This document shows, one piece after another, positions 1 to 9,100 of a DNA stretch of 12,314 bases. Both the position numbers and the translations under genes were made by a program. Each line of letters begins with the position of its first letter. The stretch's first letter is position 1. The notes beneath the pieces are model-generated. The model was not told the origin of the DNA. It was given only the letters and a program-made list of their open reading frames with translations, and did no database searches. The stretch is from Pseudomonadota bacterium (GTDB lineage Bacteria > Pseudomonadota > Alphaproteobacteria > Rhizobiales > Rhizobiaceae): NCBI GenBank assembly GCA_023399465.1, contig JAEWPB010000068.1, positions 1 to 12,314 on the forward strand, written 5' to 3'.

Positions 1-1275
1 GTGCGGCAGCACAATGGCGCCGAGAAGTTGGGCAAAGCCAGGCGCATCCTTCGGGAGACTTCTATCGCGGAGGAAGGTCACCGCATCGAAATGGAACGGT
101 TCGATTTCAAGCAATGCCGAAGCCGCCTCGACGGGATCATCGATTGCCTGGGCATCGAGTTGGGCAGAACGTTGCTGGCTGCGCCGTTTGCGTTGCGGAG
201 CGCGCAGGTCGAGGAATCGGCCGCCGCCGAGGGTACGCCGGGCCGACACGTCGCGGACGATATAGCGATCGCCGACCGCCGCGGCGATCGGTCGGTCCAG
301 CACCAGTTGGACGCGGCCTTCACCGCCCGGCGGCAGACCTTCGTCGGTCAGCAGCACGATGCGGGCGCCCACTTCGACGGAAGCATGATGCAGGCGTGCC
401 GGAAACCAATGTCCGAGCGTCTTTCGCTCCGACAGCAGGAGCCGCAGTGTTGCATCGATACGGTCAGTGGGCGCGTGCAGGCTGGAAGACACCAACATGT
501 CTCCACGACCTATGGCTTCCTTGGAGATGCCGTCGCCCGCAAGGTTGAGGGCACAGCGATCGCCGGCCAGGCCGATCTCGCTCTCCCGGTTCTGGGCATG
601 CAGGGCGCGCACCCGCACTGCCTTTCCCGAAGGACTGACCGTCAGGTGATCACCGACCTTCACCTTGCCAGACAGCACATAGCCCGTGACCACGGTGCCG
701 GCGCCCTGAATGGTGAAGGAGCGGTCGACTGCGAGGCGAAAACGTCCGGCGGCACCCCGACGCTGGAAATCGGTCGCGGTTCGCGCCAGGGTAGCCAATA
801 ATTGCGGCACGCCGGAGCCGGTCAGAGTGGATATGGGAATGATCTGAATTCCGCTTAACGCCGTTGCGCGGAGTTCATCGCGAATGGCGGCTTCGACCTC
901 GGCGATGCGTTTCCCATCCACCAGATCGCACTTGGTAATCACCGCCACGCCCTGAGTGATTCCGAGCAGATCGACGATCGCAAGGTGCTCGCGCGTCTGG
1001 GGCATAATGCCGTCATCTGCAGCGACGACCAACATGACGAAATCGATGCCAGCCGCACCGGCGAGCATCGTGTGAATGAATTTCTCATGCCCCGGCACAT
1101 CGACGAATCCGATGATGACCGCCGGGTTTTCCGGTAGTGGCATGTAGGCGAAACCGAGATCGATCGAGATGCCGCGCGCCTTCTCCTCCTTGAGCCGATC
1201 GGTATCGACCTGTGTAAGAGCCTTCACCAGCGCCGTCTTGCCATGGTCGATATGACCTGCTGTTCCAACAATCAT
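1..1275 (-). CDS. selB: Selenocysteine-specific elongation factor SelB (3' end cut off by window edge)
   Basis: SelB is a cytoplasmic GTPase that carries Sec-tRNA(Sec) to the ribosome at a UGA followed by a SECIS hairpin. Reading the minus strand from ATG at 1275 gives 425 codons without a stop. The GTPase motifs are clear: the P-loop GTAGHIDHGKT at residues 4-14, the switch region RGISIDLGFAY at 34-44, DVPGHEKF at 59-66 and TKCD at 114-117. EF-Tu-like beta-barrel domains follow. Family members are usually around 600-670 residues, so the C-terminal winged-helix domains that bind SECIS RNA should lie beyond position 1. The ATG overlaps the stop of the Sel1-repeat gene as ATGA, which implies translational coupling. 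An AAAGGA ribosome site lies at 1286-1291. The motif assignment is certain; the missing end is simply outside the window. Confidence 0.96.
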   Translation of the reverse strand, partial: MIVGTAGHIDHGKTALVKALTQVDTDRLKEEKARGISIDLGFAYMPLPENPAVIIGFVDVPGHEKFIHTMLAGAAGIDFVMLVVAADDGIMPQTREHLAIVDLLGITQGVAVITKCDLVDGKRIAEVEAAIRDELRATALSGIQIIPISTLTGSGVPQLLATLARTATDFQRRGAAGRFRLAVDRSFTIQGAGTVVTGYVLSGKVKVGDHLTVSPSGKAVRVRALHAQNRESEIGLAGDRCALNLAGDGISKEAIGRGDMLVSSSLHAPTDRIDATLRLLLSERKTLGHWFPARLHHASVEVGARIVLLTDEGLPPGGEGRVQLVLDRPIAAAVGDRYIVRDVSARRTLGGGRFLDLRAPQRKRRSQQRSAQLDAQAIDDPVEAASALLEIEPFHFDAVTFLRDRSLPKDAPGFAQLLGAIVLPH

Positions 1276-2054
1276 CGAGGCTCGGTCCTTTCGGCTGCGG
1301 TTTCGGCTGCGCGTTGTTCGTCCTCGGCAAGAGCATCGCGCGCGGCCTTGATGAAGGGGGCCGCAAGCCTGCTGCCTCCTCTTTGCGCACGCAAAAGCCA
1401 GACGAGGGCGGAAACCGGGTCACGCTCGACACCGGTACCGAGATGGAGGGCCGCACCAAGCATGGCTTGACCATCGAAGTCCCCGGCCTCAGCGCCCTTT
1501 CTCCACCATGTGGCCGCCGCTTGCTGATCTCGCGGCACGCCGAGCGCATTGTGATGGATCATGCCAAGCCGGGTCATGGCCGCCGCAACGCCAGCTTCGG
1601 CCGCCTTCAACGCCCATTGTCTCGCCTCCACCGCGTCGGGTACCATAACGTCACCTTCCAACAGCATCCAGCTCAGCATGTCCTGCGCCTGCGCATCTCC
1701 TTGTTCGGCGGCAAGCCGGTAGAGCCGTGCTGCTTCCGAACAATCGGGTTCAAGCCCGTCGCCGTTGAAAAGGAGGGATGCAAGGTTACGCTGACCGGAG
1801 GGATCGCCGGCTTCGGCCGCCAGTTTCAGCCAGCGGCGGGCGAGATTTGTGTCACGCTCTACTCCGAGCCCGCCGGCAAAGCAGGCGCCGATGTTGTTCT
1901 GCGCACGGGCATGTCCTTCCTGCGCAAGCGGCTCCCAGATAGCCAGTGCAGTCGCGTAGTCTCCGGCTTTGGCCGCGTCGAGTGCGGTTTGCATCGCCTC
2001 GGCGATGTTGCCCGCCTTGGGCTTGCGGGTGAAAAGATCAGCGATCCGCAGCAT
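1272..2054 (-). CDS. Sel1-like repeat protein encoded between selA and selB
   Basis: This 260-residue protein contains five Sel1-like (TPR-related, helix-turn-helix) repeats with an exact 36-residue period, beginning at about residues 47, 83, 119, 155 and 191. Each opens with a pattern like G-D/H-x-x-x-Q and continues with L-x-x-G-x-G-V-x-x-D and a W/Y-x-x-x-A-A-E-x-G helix. A TPR-like lead-in sits at 28-46 and a charged tail at 240-260. No signal peptide or membrane segment is visible, so it is probably cytoplasmic. ATG at 2054 is preferred over an in-frame start at 2099 because GGGGAG lies upstream at a normal distance; it overlaps the end of selA by 17 bases. Its stop overlaps the selB start. 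Sel1 repeats are protein-protein scaffolds in known families. The name similarity to 'sel' genes is a coincidence. A role in Sec synthesis or FDH assembly is inferred only from position. Confidence 0.88.
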   Translation of the reverse strand: MLRIADLFTRKPKAGNIAEAMQTALDAAKAGDYATALAIWEPLAQEGHARAQNNIGACFAGGLGVERDTNLARRWLKLAAEAGDPSGQRNLASLLFNGDGLEPDCSEAARLYRLAAEQGDAQAQDMLSWMLLEGDVMVPDAVEARQWALKAAEAGVAAAMTRLGMIHHNALGVPRDQQAAATWWRKGAEAGDFDGQAMLGAALHLGTGVERDPVSALVWLLRAQRGGSRLAAPFIKAARDALAEDEQRAAETAAERTEPR

Positions 2055-3492
2055 CGTCGGGTCTCCCCAACTCAGCGGTGAAGCCGGCAAGATTGGCACG
2101 GAACCGTTCTGTGTCCTCCAGGCAGCGCAGGTCGAGGATCAGAGCCCCGCGTTCAATCCGCCCGATCACCGGCATCGGCAGACGCCGTAGCGCCGCAGAC
2201 AGATTTGCAAGTGCTGTACCGCTCCCGTCCCTTGGTGTGATCGCAAGGCCAGCACTTGCTATCGTGGACAGCGGCAAGGCCCCGGAACCGATCTGGCTTT
2301 GACAATCGATGACCGCCACCGCGAAGTCCGGCCCGATCGTAGTCTGTAATGCCGGAGCCAGTTGCCCTGCGGCGTCTTTGATGCCGTCGGCGGTTCGCGA
2401 AAAAACGCGGATCGTCGGCAGGTGTTCGGGGAGCCTGTCCGGGTTTCGGTAAAGCTTCAACGTCGCTTCGAGCGCGGCGATCCTGATCTTGTCCACACGC
2501 AATGCCCGCTTCATTGGGTTCTTATTGATCCGCGCGATCAGGTCCCGACGACCGACGATGAACCCGGCCTGCGGTCCGCCCAGCAGTTTGTCGCCGGAAA
2601 AGGTGACGATGTCCGCACCTTCGGCCACCGCCTCGCGGACGGTCGGCTCGTGCGCCAGACCGAAGACGGCAAGGTCCGTCAAGGTGCCGGAACCGAGATC
2701 GTTCACCAGCGGAACGCCCTTCGCATTTGCTATCACCGCAAGCTCCGACGCCGGCACTTCGCGGGTAAAGCCCTCGATCCGGTAGTTGGAGGTATGAACC
2801 TTCAGCACCAGCCCGGTCTCGCCGTCGATCGCATCGGCATAGTCTCGCGGGTGGGTACGATTGGTGGTTCCGACTTCGACCAGTCGGGCACCGGCACGCT
2901 TCATGATGTCGGGCATACGAAACGCGCCACCAATCTCGATGAGTTCGCCTCGTGAAACGACAGCGTCCTTGCCGGTGGCGATGGTGTTCAGCACAAGCAG
3001 CACGGCGGCGGCATTGTTGTTGACGATCGTTGCGTCCTCCGCGCCGGTCAGTTCGCAAACAAGCGCGCGCAGGTGATCGTCGCGTTCGCCGCGCCTGCCC
3101 GTGGCAAAATCGAATTCCAGCGCCACCGCCTCGCGCATGGCCGCGGTTGCCGCCTCGATCGCGGCTTCCGCCAGCATCGCGCGGCCGAGATTAGTGTGAA
3201 GTATGGTGCCGGTAAGATTGAATAGCGGGCTGAGGCTCGAACGCTCGGCAGCGTCCATAAGTGCGACAGCCCGATCCACGACGTCCGGGATCGTGGGGAC
3301 AGCGATCCCGGCTTTCACCTCGTCGCGGGCCGCCTCCAGCACGCGGCGTACCGCGTCAGTCATTACGGGGCGCCCGAAGCGGGCCCGTGGCTCACAGGCA
3401 TCGCCGGATTGCAGCACCTGGTCGACGGACGGCAGCTGGCGCAACGCCGCCTGCAGGCTATCGTCCTCGATGTCGGTATTCTTTTGCTCCAT
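2038..3492 (-). CDS. selA: L-seryl-tRNA(Sec) selenium transferase SelA
   Basis: SelA is a pyridoxal-phosphate enzyme that converts Ser-tRNA(Sec) to Sec-tRNA(Sec) using selenophosphate from SelD. The protein is 484 residues, close to the 463 of E. coli SelA. The PLP-binding lysine is in FSGDKLLGGPQAG at about residue 302. Other family stretches are FNLTGTILHTNLGRA near 91-105, VNNNAAAVLL near 157-166 and VLKVHTSNYRIEGF near 229-242. The ATG at 3492 is chosen because GAGGGG lies just upstream. A GTG at 3504, overlapping the fdhE stop, is in frame but has no ribosome site. It follows fdhE with only an 8-base gap and its 3' end overlaps the Sel1-repeat gene, so it is part of one transcript. Identification rests on several conserved family motifs. 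Confidence 0.97.
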   Translation of the reverse strand: MEQKNTDIEDDSLQAALRQLPSVDQVLQSGDACEPRARFGRPVMTDAVRRVLEAARDEVKAGIAVPTIPDVVDRAVALMDAAERSSLSPLFNLTGTILHTNLGRAMLAEAAIEAATAAMREAVALEFDFATGRRGERDDHLRALVCELTGAEDATIVNNNAAAVLLVLNTIATGKDAVVSRGELIEIGGAFRMPDIMKRAGARLVEVGTTNRTHPRDYADAIDGETGLVLKVHTSNYRIEGFTREVPASELAVIANAKGVPLVNDLGSGTLTDLAVFGLAHEPTVREAVAEGADIVTFSGDKLLGGPQAGFIVGRRDLIARINKNPMKRALRVDKIRIAALEATLKLYRNPDRLPEHLPTIRVFSRTADGIKDAAGQLAPALQTTIGPDFAVAVIDCQSQIGSGALPLSTIASAGLAITPRDGSGTALANLSAALRRLPMPVIGRIERGALILDLRCLEDTERFRANLAGFTAELGRPDDAADR

Positions 3493-3500
3493 CGCACCCC

Positions 3501-4418
3501 TCACAGGCCAGCAAGCAGCGGGGCAAAACCGCCGCGGCTATAGGGTTCTCCACGCATTAGGATGTCGATGCCAAGGCTTGCGACATCGTCGGCGACGGGC
3601 TCGGCATCCGGCGAGGTCTGATGGTAGATGATCTTCGTCCAGCGCCGGCATTCATCGCAGGTCTCGGCCTTGATGGCGCCTTCGCCCCCCTCGACCTCCT
3701 TGTAGCCGATGCCCTTGGTGGAGCCGCAGCAGATGCATTTGATGCGCACGTAATGCCACATGACGTTACACAGTGAGCAGGCACAGAAGCGTGCCCCGTG
3801 CGCGCCCGCCCAGCCGACAACCATCGAGCCTGAGGGTTGGCTGCCGCACACCGGACAGACGCCATCGGCGATCGGTCGGACGGTCCTGGGCTCGAGTACC
3901 GCCGCCTTGCGGGAGAAATACAGCTGAAGCCCATGCCAGATGTAGATATGCTCGGCCACGGCATCCGGCGGCAGCAAACCAGCGTACACCGCCGCAATCA
4001 TGTCCCCGCGCTGCTCCGTTTGCGCGAGAGCGGCATTCGAAAGCGCGGCGACGGCGCTCGCGGGCATGTCGAGCGTCCCGGTGTCATCGAAGAGTTGGGT
4101 AAAGATCGCGTCCAGTTCCGGATCGCGAGCGGTGAACTCGCGGTCGAGGATCGGCATGCCGAACTCCCGGGCGCGGGTGATTGCCTCTGCATCCGGCGCA
4201 CCCGAGGGCGGCAGGTCTGCCTGCACCCGGGCCTGCGCATCCGCCAGATCTGCGAGGAAAGTAAGATAGGGAGCGAGCGGATTGGTTTGTGCCAGTTGCC
4301 GCAACCGCAACGCGCGAACCGAAAAAAGCGTTGAAGGGTTAGGCAATCGCACGAAGGGGGGCGAGGATACGTCGCCGATTGCTGTTGGATCCGGCGCCAG
4401 CTCTCTCTTGCCTGTCAT
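3501..4418 (-). CDS. fdhE: Formate dehydrogenase accessory protein FdhE
   Basis: FdhE is a cytoplasmic accessory protein needed for activity of respiratory formate dehydrogenases. In E. coli it binds the catalytic subunits and iron through cysteine pairs. This copy is 305 residues, close to the E. coli length of about 309. Four CxxC pairs are visible in the C-terminal half: C188/C191 (CPVCG), C214/C217, C228/C231 and C254/C257 (CDEC). The N-terminal half is helical and less conserved. The ATG at 4418 is preceded by GAGGGAG. It is separated from fdoI by 118 bases that contain a terminator-like hairpin, so its expression may be lower than that of the enzyme genes. The stop lies 8 bases before the selA ATG. 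Confidence 0.95.
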   Translation of the reverse strand: MTGKRELAPDPTAIGDVSSPPFVRLPNPSTLFSVRALRLRQLAQTNPLAPYLTFLADLADAQARVQADLPPSGAPDAEAITRAREFGMPILDREFTARDPELDAIFTQLFDDTGTLDMPASAVAALSNAALAQTEQRGDMIAAVYAGLLPPDAVAEHIYIWHGLQLYFSRKAAVLEPRTVRPIADGVCPVCGSQPSGSMVVGWAGAHGARFCACSLCNVMWHYVRIKCICCGSTKGIGYKEVEGGEGAIKAETCDECRRWTKIIYHQTSPDAEPVADDVASLGIDILMRGEPYSRGGFAPLLAGL

Positions 4419-4482
4419 ATCACTCCCTCACGAACCCGACGGGCCACGTGGATCAACAACGACATTCCCGCATCATGCCCGG

Positions 4483-4506
4483 AAAACGGCTCTTCGGAAA
4501 GAGCGG
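4483..4506 (-). terminator. Terminator-like hairpin between fdoI and fdhE
   Basis: On the minus strand a perfect 6-bp stem GCTCTT/AAGAGC (arms at 4499-4504 and 4489-4494) encloses a 4-base loop. After two further bases comes TTTT (4483-4486). It fits a weak intrinsic terminator or an RNA-processing stop. Because fdhE, selA and selB follow in the same direction, partial read-through (attenuation) is more likely than full termination. The stem is short, so function is uncertain. Confidence 0.4.
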
Positions 4507-4536
4507 GTAATTCTGCCGGTTAAAACATGTCTGGCG

Positions 4537-5241
4537 TCATTCCGCCGGGGTCGTCCCCGAGGACTTGTGCTTTTGCCGCGATACCAGTTCGCGCAGCCAC
4601 TTGCGGTGATGCCGCCACGCCCAGCCGCCGGTCACCGTGCCGCGGGTCATGGCGCTGATGGTGCCACGCACCCAGATTGCGGCATAGACGTGCACGATCC
4701 AGACGCAGATGGCGATAACCGCTGCGACGGAGTGCACCAGAAGCGCCCAGCGCTGTTGCTCGATGGTGGTGTAGATGCCGAAATACTGGTTCCAGATCAT
4801 TACTCCTGACGCGATCAGCACCACGATCAGGAAGGACATCGACCAGAACACCATCTTCTGGCCGGCGTTGTATTTGCCGACCTCGGGCAGCTTCTCCTCG
4901 TTGCCGGCGAGCACGTCGTTCGCCTTTGCCAGCCATTCGGCGTCGACGCGCTTGAACAGGTTGGCGCTCCAGAAACGCAGGAACAGGCCGAGGAAGCTGA
5001 AGAACAGCACCACGCCGATCCAGGGATGGATGGTGCGGGTCCATTGCCCACCGCCGAACAAATCGGAGAGGAAGAAGAGCGAGGGATGGAACATGGCCAT
5101 GCCCGACAGGGCGAGCAGCACCAGGCTGATGGCGGTGATCCAGTGGTTGACGCGCGCTCCACCGGAATAGCGGTGGACCTTCACCGGCTTTCCCGCCTCG
5201 ACGCTGTCGCCGCGCTCCACGTCATATTCGGTCGGGCTCAT
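4537..5241 (-). CDS. fdoI: Formate dehydrogenase cytochrome b556 (gamma) subunit
   Basis: This is the integral membrane di-heme cytochrome b subunit that anchors the enzyme to the inner membrane and passes electrons to quinone. The protein has 234 residues (E. coli FdnI/FdoI are about 211-217). Four hydrophobic segments lie near residues 33-50, 71-90, 131-150 and 168-190. Candidate heme-ligand histidines are H33 (VNHW), H72 (TIHPW), H170 (LLVHS) and H184 (WIVHVY); the H170/H184 spacing of 14 matches the E. coli ligands H155/H169. The start codon overlaps the fdoH stop as ATGA, so translation is coupled. The C-terminus is short, basic and cytoplasmic-looking. The fdo name is used for the FDH-O/N family; the sequence alone cannot separate FdoI from FdnI. 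Confidence 0.95.
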   Translation of the reverse strand: MSPTEYDVERGDSVEAGKPVKVHRYSGGARVNHWITAISLVLLALSGMAMFHPSLFFLSDLFGGGQWTRTIHPWIGVVLFFSFLGLFLRFWSANLFKRVDAEWLAKANDVLAGNEEKLPEVGKYNAGQKMVFWSMSFLIVVLIASGVMIWNQYFGIYTTIEQQRWALLVHSVAAVIAICVWIVHVYAAIWVRGTISAMTRGTVTGGWAWRHHRKWLRELVSRQKHKSSGTTPAE

Positions 5242-6179
5242 GAGCGGTCTTCTCCCGTGAGCTTCTCGGCTTCTTCCTCATCCCGCTCGGTCACCACGTT
5301 CGGGCCACGGAACAGGTAGTGCAGCAGGCCGGCGGCAGCAACCAGCCCCATCGCCGCCATGCCGGCATATTTGGTCGTCCCCTTCCAGACCTCGACCACC
5401 CGGCTGATATGCGGATCCTTGGGCAGGTTGGCATAGATTTCCGGCTTATCCGCATGGTGCAGCACATACATGACATGCGTGCCGTCGACACCCGGGGGAT
5501 CATAAAGGCCGGCATTCTCGAAGCCGCGCGACTTGAGGTCGGTGATGCGGCCTTCGGCCCACTGCTTCATCTCGTCCTTGGTGCCATAGACAATGGCCTG
5601 CGTCGGACAGGCCTTGGCGCAGGCAGGCCCCTGGCCGACGGCGATGCGGTCGGAACAGAGCGTGCATTTGTATGCCCGGTGGGTGACTTCCGAAACGCGC
5701 GGAATATTGAATGGACAGCCCTTGATGCAGTAGCCGCAGCCGATGCAGTTCTCGTGGACGAAATCGACGATGCCGTTGGAGTACTGCACGATCGCGCCGG
5801 GCGCCGGACAGGAGAGCAGACAACCCGGATTCTCGCAGTGCATGCAGCCGTCCTTGCGGATCAGCCATTCGAGATTGCCGGTATCCGGGTTATCCCATTC
5901 GGTGAAGCGCATGACGGTAAACGTTTCCGGCGTCAGGTCGAGCGGGTTGTCATAGGTGCCGACATTGTAGCCGACCGGCTGGTGCGTATCGTTCCATTCG
6001 GCGCAGGCCGCCTGACAGGCCTTGCAGCCGATGCATTTCGTGACGTCGATCAGCTTGGCGACTTCGGTCTGGCGTTCGGTGGGTGGCGTCACCGTCGATG
6101 CCGACCGCCGCATCAGATCCTTCTCGTCGAAGCGCGGTTGCTGCGGCGCGGTGTCGGGGTTGGGAACGGGTGCAAACAT
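5238..6179 (-). CDS. fdoH: Formate dehydrogenase iron-sulfur (beta) subunit
   Basis: This is the electron-transfer subunit with four [4Fe-4S] clusters linking the catalytic subunit to the cytochrome b subunit. In the 313-residue protein, sixteen cysteines fall in four ferredoxin-like groups: C49/52/55/59, C112/115/120/124, C145/148/151/155 and C172/175/187/191. A single C-terminal membrane helix at about 272-290 anchors it, as in E. coli FdnH (294 residues). ATG at 6179 is preferred to GTG at 6182: AGGAGG at 6187-6192, which overlaps the fdoG stop, is 7 bases from the ATG but only 4 from the GTG. It has no signal peptide, so it should be exported with the alpha subunit by the Tat system. It ends in an ATGA overlap with fdoI. 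Confidence 0.97.
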   Translation of the reverse strand: MFAPVPNPDTAPQQPRFDEKDLMRRSASTVTPPTERQTEVAKLIDVTKCIGCKACQAACAEWNDTHQPVGYNVGTYDNPLDLTPETFTVMRFTEWDNPDTGNLEWLIRKDGCMHCENPGCLLSCPAPGAIVQYSNGIVDFVHENCIGCGYCIKGCPFNIPRVSEVTHRAYKCTLCSDRIAVGQGPACAKACPTQAIVYGTKDEMKQWAEGRITDLKSRGFENAGLYDPPGVDGTHVMYVLHHADKPEIYANLPKDPHISRVVEVWKGTTKYAGMAAMGLVAAAGLLHYLFRGPNVVTERDEEEAEKLTGEDRS

Positions 6180-6191
6180 CACTATCCCTCC

Positions 6192-9100
6192 TTACGCCAC
6201 CGGCGCCGTGCTGCGCTCGATGTTGACGAGAAACGCCTTGAACTCCGGCGTCTCGATATTGGCGTCGCCGACGACGGGGGTTAGCGAGTTCGGACCGAAC
6301 CCCTTGCGCGCCGCGCCGGTGAAGCCCCAATGCAGCGGGATGCCCACCACATGGACGGTCTTCCCGTCGCAGATGAGCGGTTTGATGCGCTTGGTTACCA
6401 CCGCCTTCGCCCTCACCTCGCCGCGTTTCGACCAGACACGCACCCAGTCGCCCTTGGCGATGCCCTTTTCACCCGCCAGTTCCTCGGAAATTTCCACGAA
6501 GAACTCCGGCTGCAGCACCGCGTTCACCGTGACGTGCTTGGTCCAATAGTGGAAATGCTCGGTCAGCCGATAGGAGGTTGCGGCATAGGGGAATTCCGCC
6601 GATGCCGTCTCTGCGAACTGCTTGAAGTCGTCGTCGAAGACGCGGGCGACCGGATTGCCCCGCACATTGGGGGCGATCACGTTGGCGACCGGCGACTCGA
6701 ACGGTTCGTAGTGCGCCGGGAACGGCCCGTCGCGCATCATGCCGCGCGAAAACAGCCGCGATACTCCTTCGGGGTTCATGATGAACGGCCCGACTTCGCG
6801 CGGCTTGGCGGTCGGCGCGATATCGGGCACGTCGTAGCCGGTCCATTTTTCGCCGTTCCACTCGATCAGCTTGCGGCTCGGATCCCACGGCTTGCCGTTG
6901 AGGTCGGCGGAGGCGCGGTTGTAGAGGATGCGCCGGTTGGCCGGCCATGCCCAGGACCAGTTGAGGTAAACACCGGTCTCGTCCGGGTCGTGGTTGTCGC
7001 GGCGCGCCATGTTGTTGCCCGCCTCGGTGAAACAGCCGGCGTAGATCCAGCAACCGCTTGCGGTCGAGCCGTCGTCGCGCAACACCGCAAACCCGGGAAC
7101 CTGCTTGCCCGCCTCCAGCACCACCTTCGTCGGGTCGGTGGGGTCCATCAGAGTGGTCAGCGCCTGGCCGTTCAGCTCCTTGGCCAGTTCGTCAGCCCGC
7201 GGCTCACCTTCATCCTCATAGTTCCATTGAAGATTGAGGATCGCGTCGGGGAACGCGCCGCCTTCCGTGCGGTAGAGATCGCGGAGCCTGAGGTAGAGCT
7301 GCCCCATGATCCAATTGTCAGTCTTGGCTTCTCCCGGGGCAGTCGATCCCGGCCAATGCCACTGCAGCCAGCGGCCGGAATTGGTGAGCGAGCCCTCATC
7401 CTCGGCAAAGCAGCTGGACGGCAGCTGGAACACTTCTGTCTGGATCGATGCCGAGTCCACGTCGTTGTAGTCGCCGTGATTTTCCCAAAACCGTGAGGTT
7501 TCGGTTTCCAGCGGATCGATCGTCACGAGGAACTTCAGTTTCGACAGGGCGTCCGTCATCTTCTTGCGGTTCGGCGCCGCCAGCAGCGGATTGAAGCCCT
7601 GGCAGACATATCCGTTGACCTTGCCGGCCTTCATCATGTCGAAGATACGCAACATGTCGTAGTTCGGAACGTCGAGCTTGGGCAGCCAATCATAGGCGAA
7701 GTCATTTTCCGGCGTCGCTGCCGGCCCCCACATCGCCTTCTGGAAGCTGACGAAGAATTTTTTGTAGTTCTGCCAATAACTCGTCTGGTTCGGCCGAAGC
7801 GGCTTGTAAGCGCGCGTCGACATATAGGTTTCGAAGTCGATCTCCTTCTCGGTCGGGATGTTCATGTAGCCCGGCAACAGGTTCGACATCAGCCCGACGT
7901 CGGTCAGTCCCTGGATGTTGGAATGACCGCGCAAAGCATTCATGCCGCCGCCGCGAACGCCGATGTTTCCGAGGATAAGTTGCAGCATCGCCATGCAGCG
8001 GATGTTCTGCGACCCCTTCGAATGCTGCGTCCAGCCGAGTGCATACATCGACGTCATGGTCTTGGTCGGCGACGAACATTCCGAGATCATCTCCGCCACC
8101 TTGAGGAACTTTTCCTTCGGCGTGCCGCAGATGCGCTCAACCATGTCAGGCGTGAAGACGGAGACATGCGTCTTCAAAAGATTCCAGACACAGCGCGGAT
8201 TTTGCAGCGTGTCGTCGACTGCCGCATATCCGTCTTCGCTGATGACGTAGTCCCAGCTCGATCGGTCGTAGTCTCGCCGGGCTTCGTCATAACCGGTAAA
8301 CAGGCCCTCCTTGTAATCGTACCCGTCCTTGACGAGGTAACTCGCATTGGTGAAGGCCTTGACGTAGTCCCACTGCACCTTGTCGTTTTCGATGCAATAC
8401 TTAATCACGCCGAGCAGGAAGGCGATGTCCGAGCCTTGGCGAATCGGGGCGTAGTAGTCCGCGACCGATGCCGTGCGGGTGAAGCGCGGGTCGACGACGA
8501 TTAGCCGTGCACCGCGGTTTGCCTTGGCCTCGGTGACCCACTTGAAGCCGCAGGGATGAGCTTCCGCAGCATTGCCGCCCATGACGACGACGAGGTCGGT
8601 GTTCTTGATATCGGTCCAGGAGTTGGTCATTGCTCCACGGCCAAATGTTGGGGCGAGACTCGCCACCGTCGGGCCGTGTCAGACGCGTGCCTGGTTATCG
8701 AATGCGACTATGCCTGTACTGCGTACCACCTTGTAGGTGAGGAACGCCGTTTCGTTGGTGGTGGCCGAGGCAGCCAGGAACCCGGTGGAAGTCCAGCGGT
8801 TGACCGTGACACCGGCCTCGTTCTTCGCAATGAAGTTCGCGTCGCGGTCGTCCTTCAAAAGCCGGGCGATACGGTCAAGCGCATCGTCCCAGGAAATCTG
8901 CTTGAAGGCGTTGCCCCCGGGCTCGCGCACCATCGGATATTGCAGGCGCGTCTTGGCCTTGACGAAGTCCTTCAGCGCCGCGCCCTTGGGGCAGAGCGTT
9001 CCACGATTGGTTGGGTGGTCGGTGTCACCTTCGACATGGACAAGCTCTGCTTTCTCGCCCTTTCGAATATCACCCTTGGAATAGAGGATGATGCCGCAGG

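Noticed and set aside
1..801. Long plus-strand open frame
   Set aside because: It is antisense to selB, which has clear GTPase motifs; the frame is a by-product of high GC content.
5319..7496. Two long plus-strand open frames (5319-6284 and 6330-7496)
   Set aside because: Both lie opposite fdoH and fdoG and show no family motifs; they are antisense shadows.
8679..8681. Frameshift or nonsense mutation inactivating the formate dehydrogenase
   Set aside because: The UGA is at the known Sec position, is followed by a SECIS hairpin, and the frame continues without shift beside sel genes.
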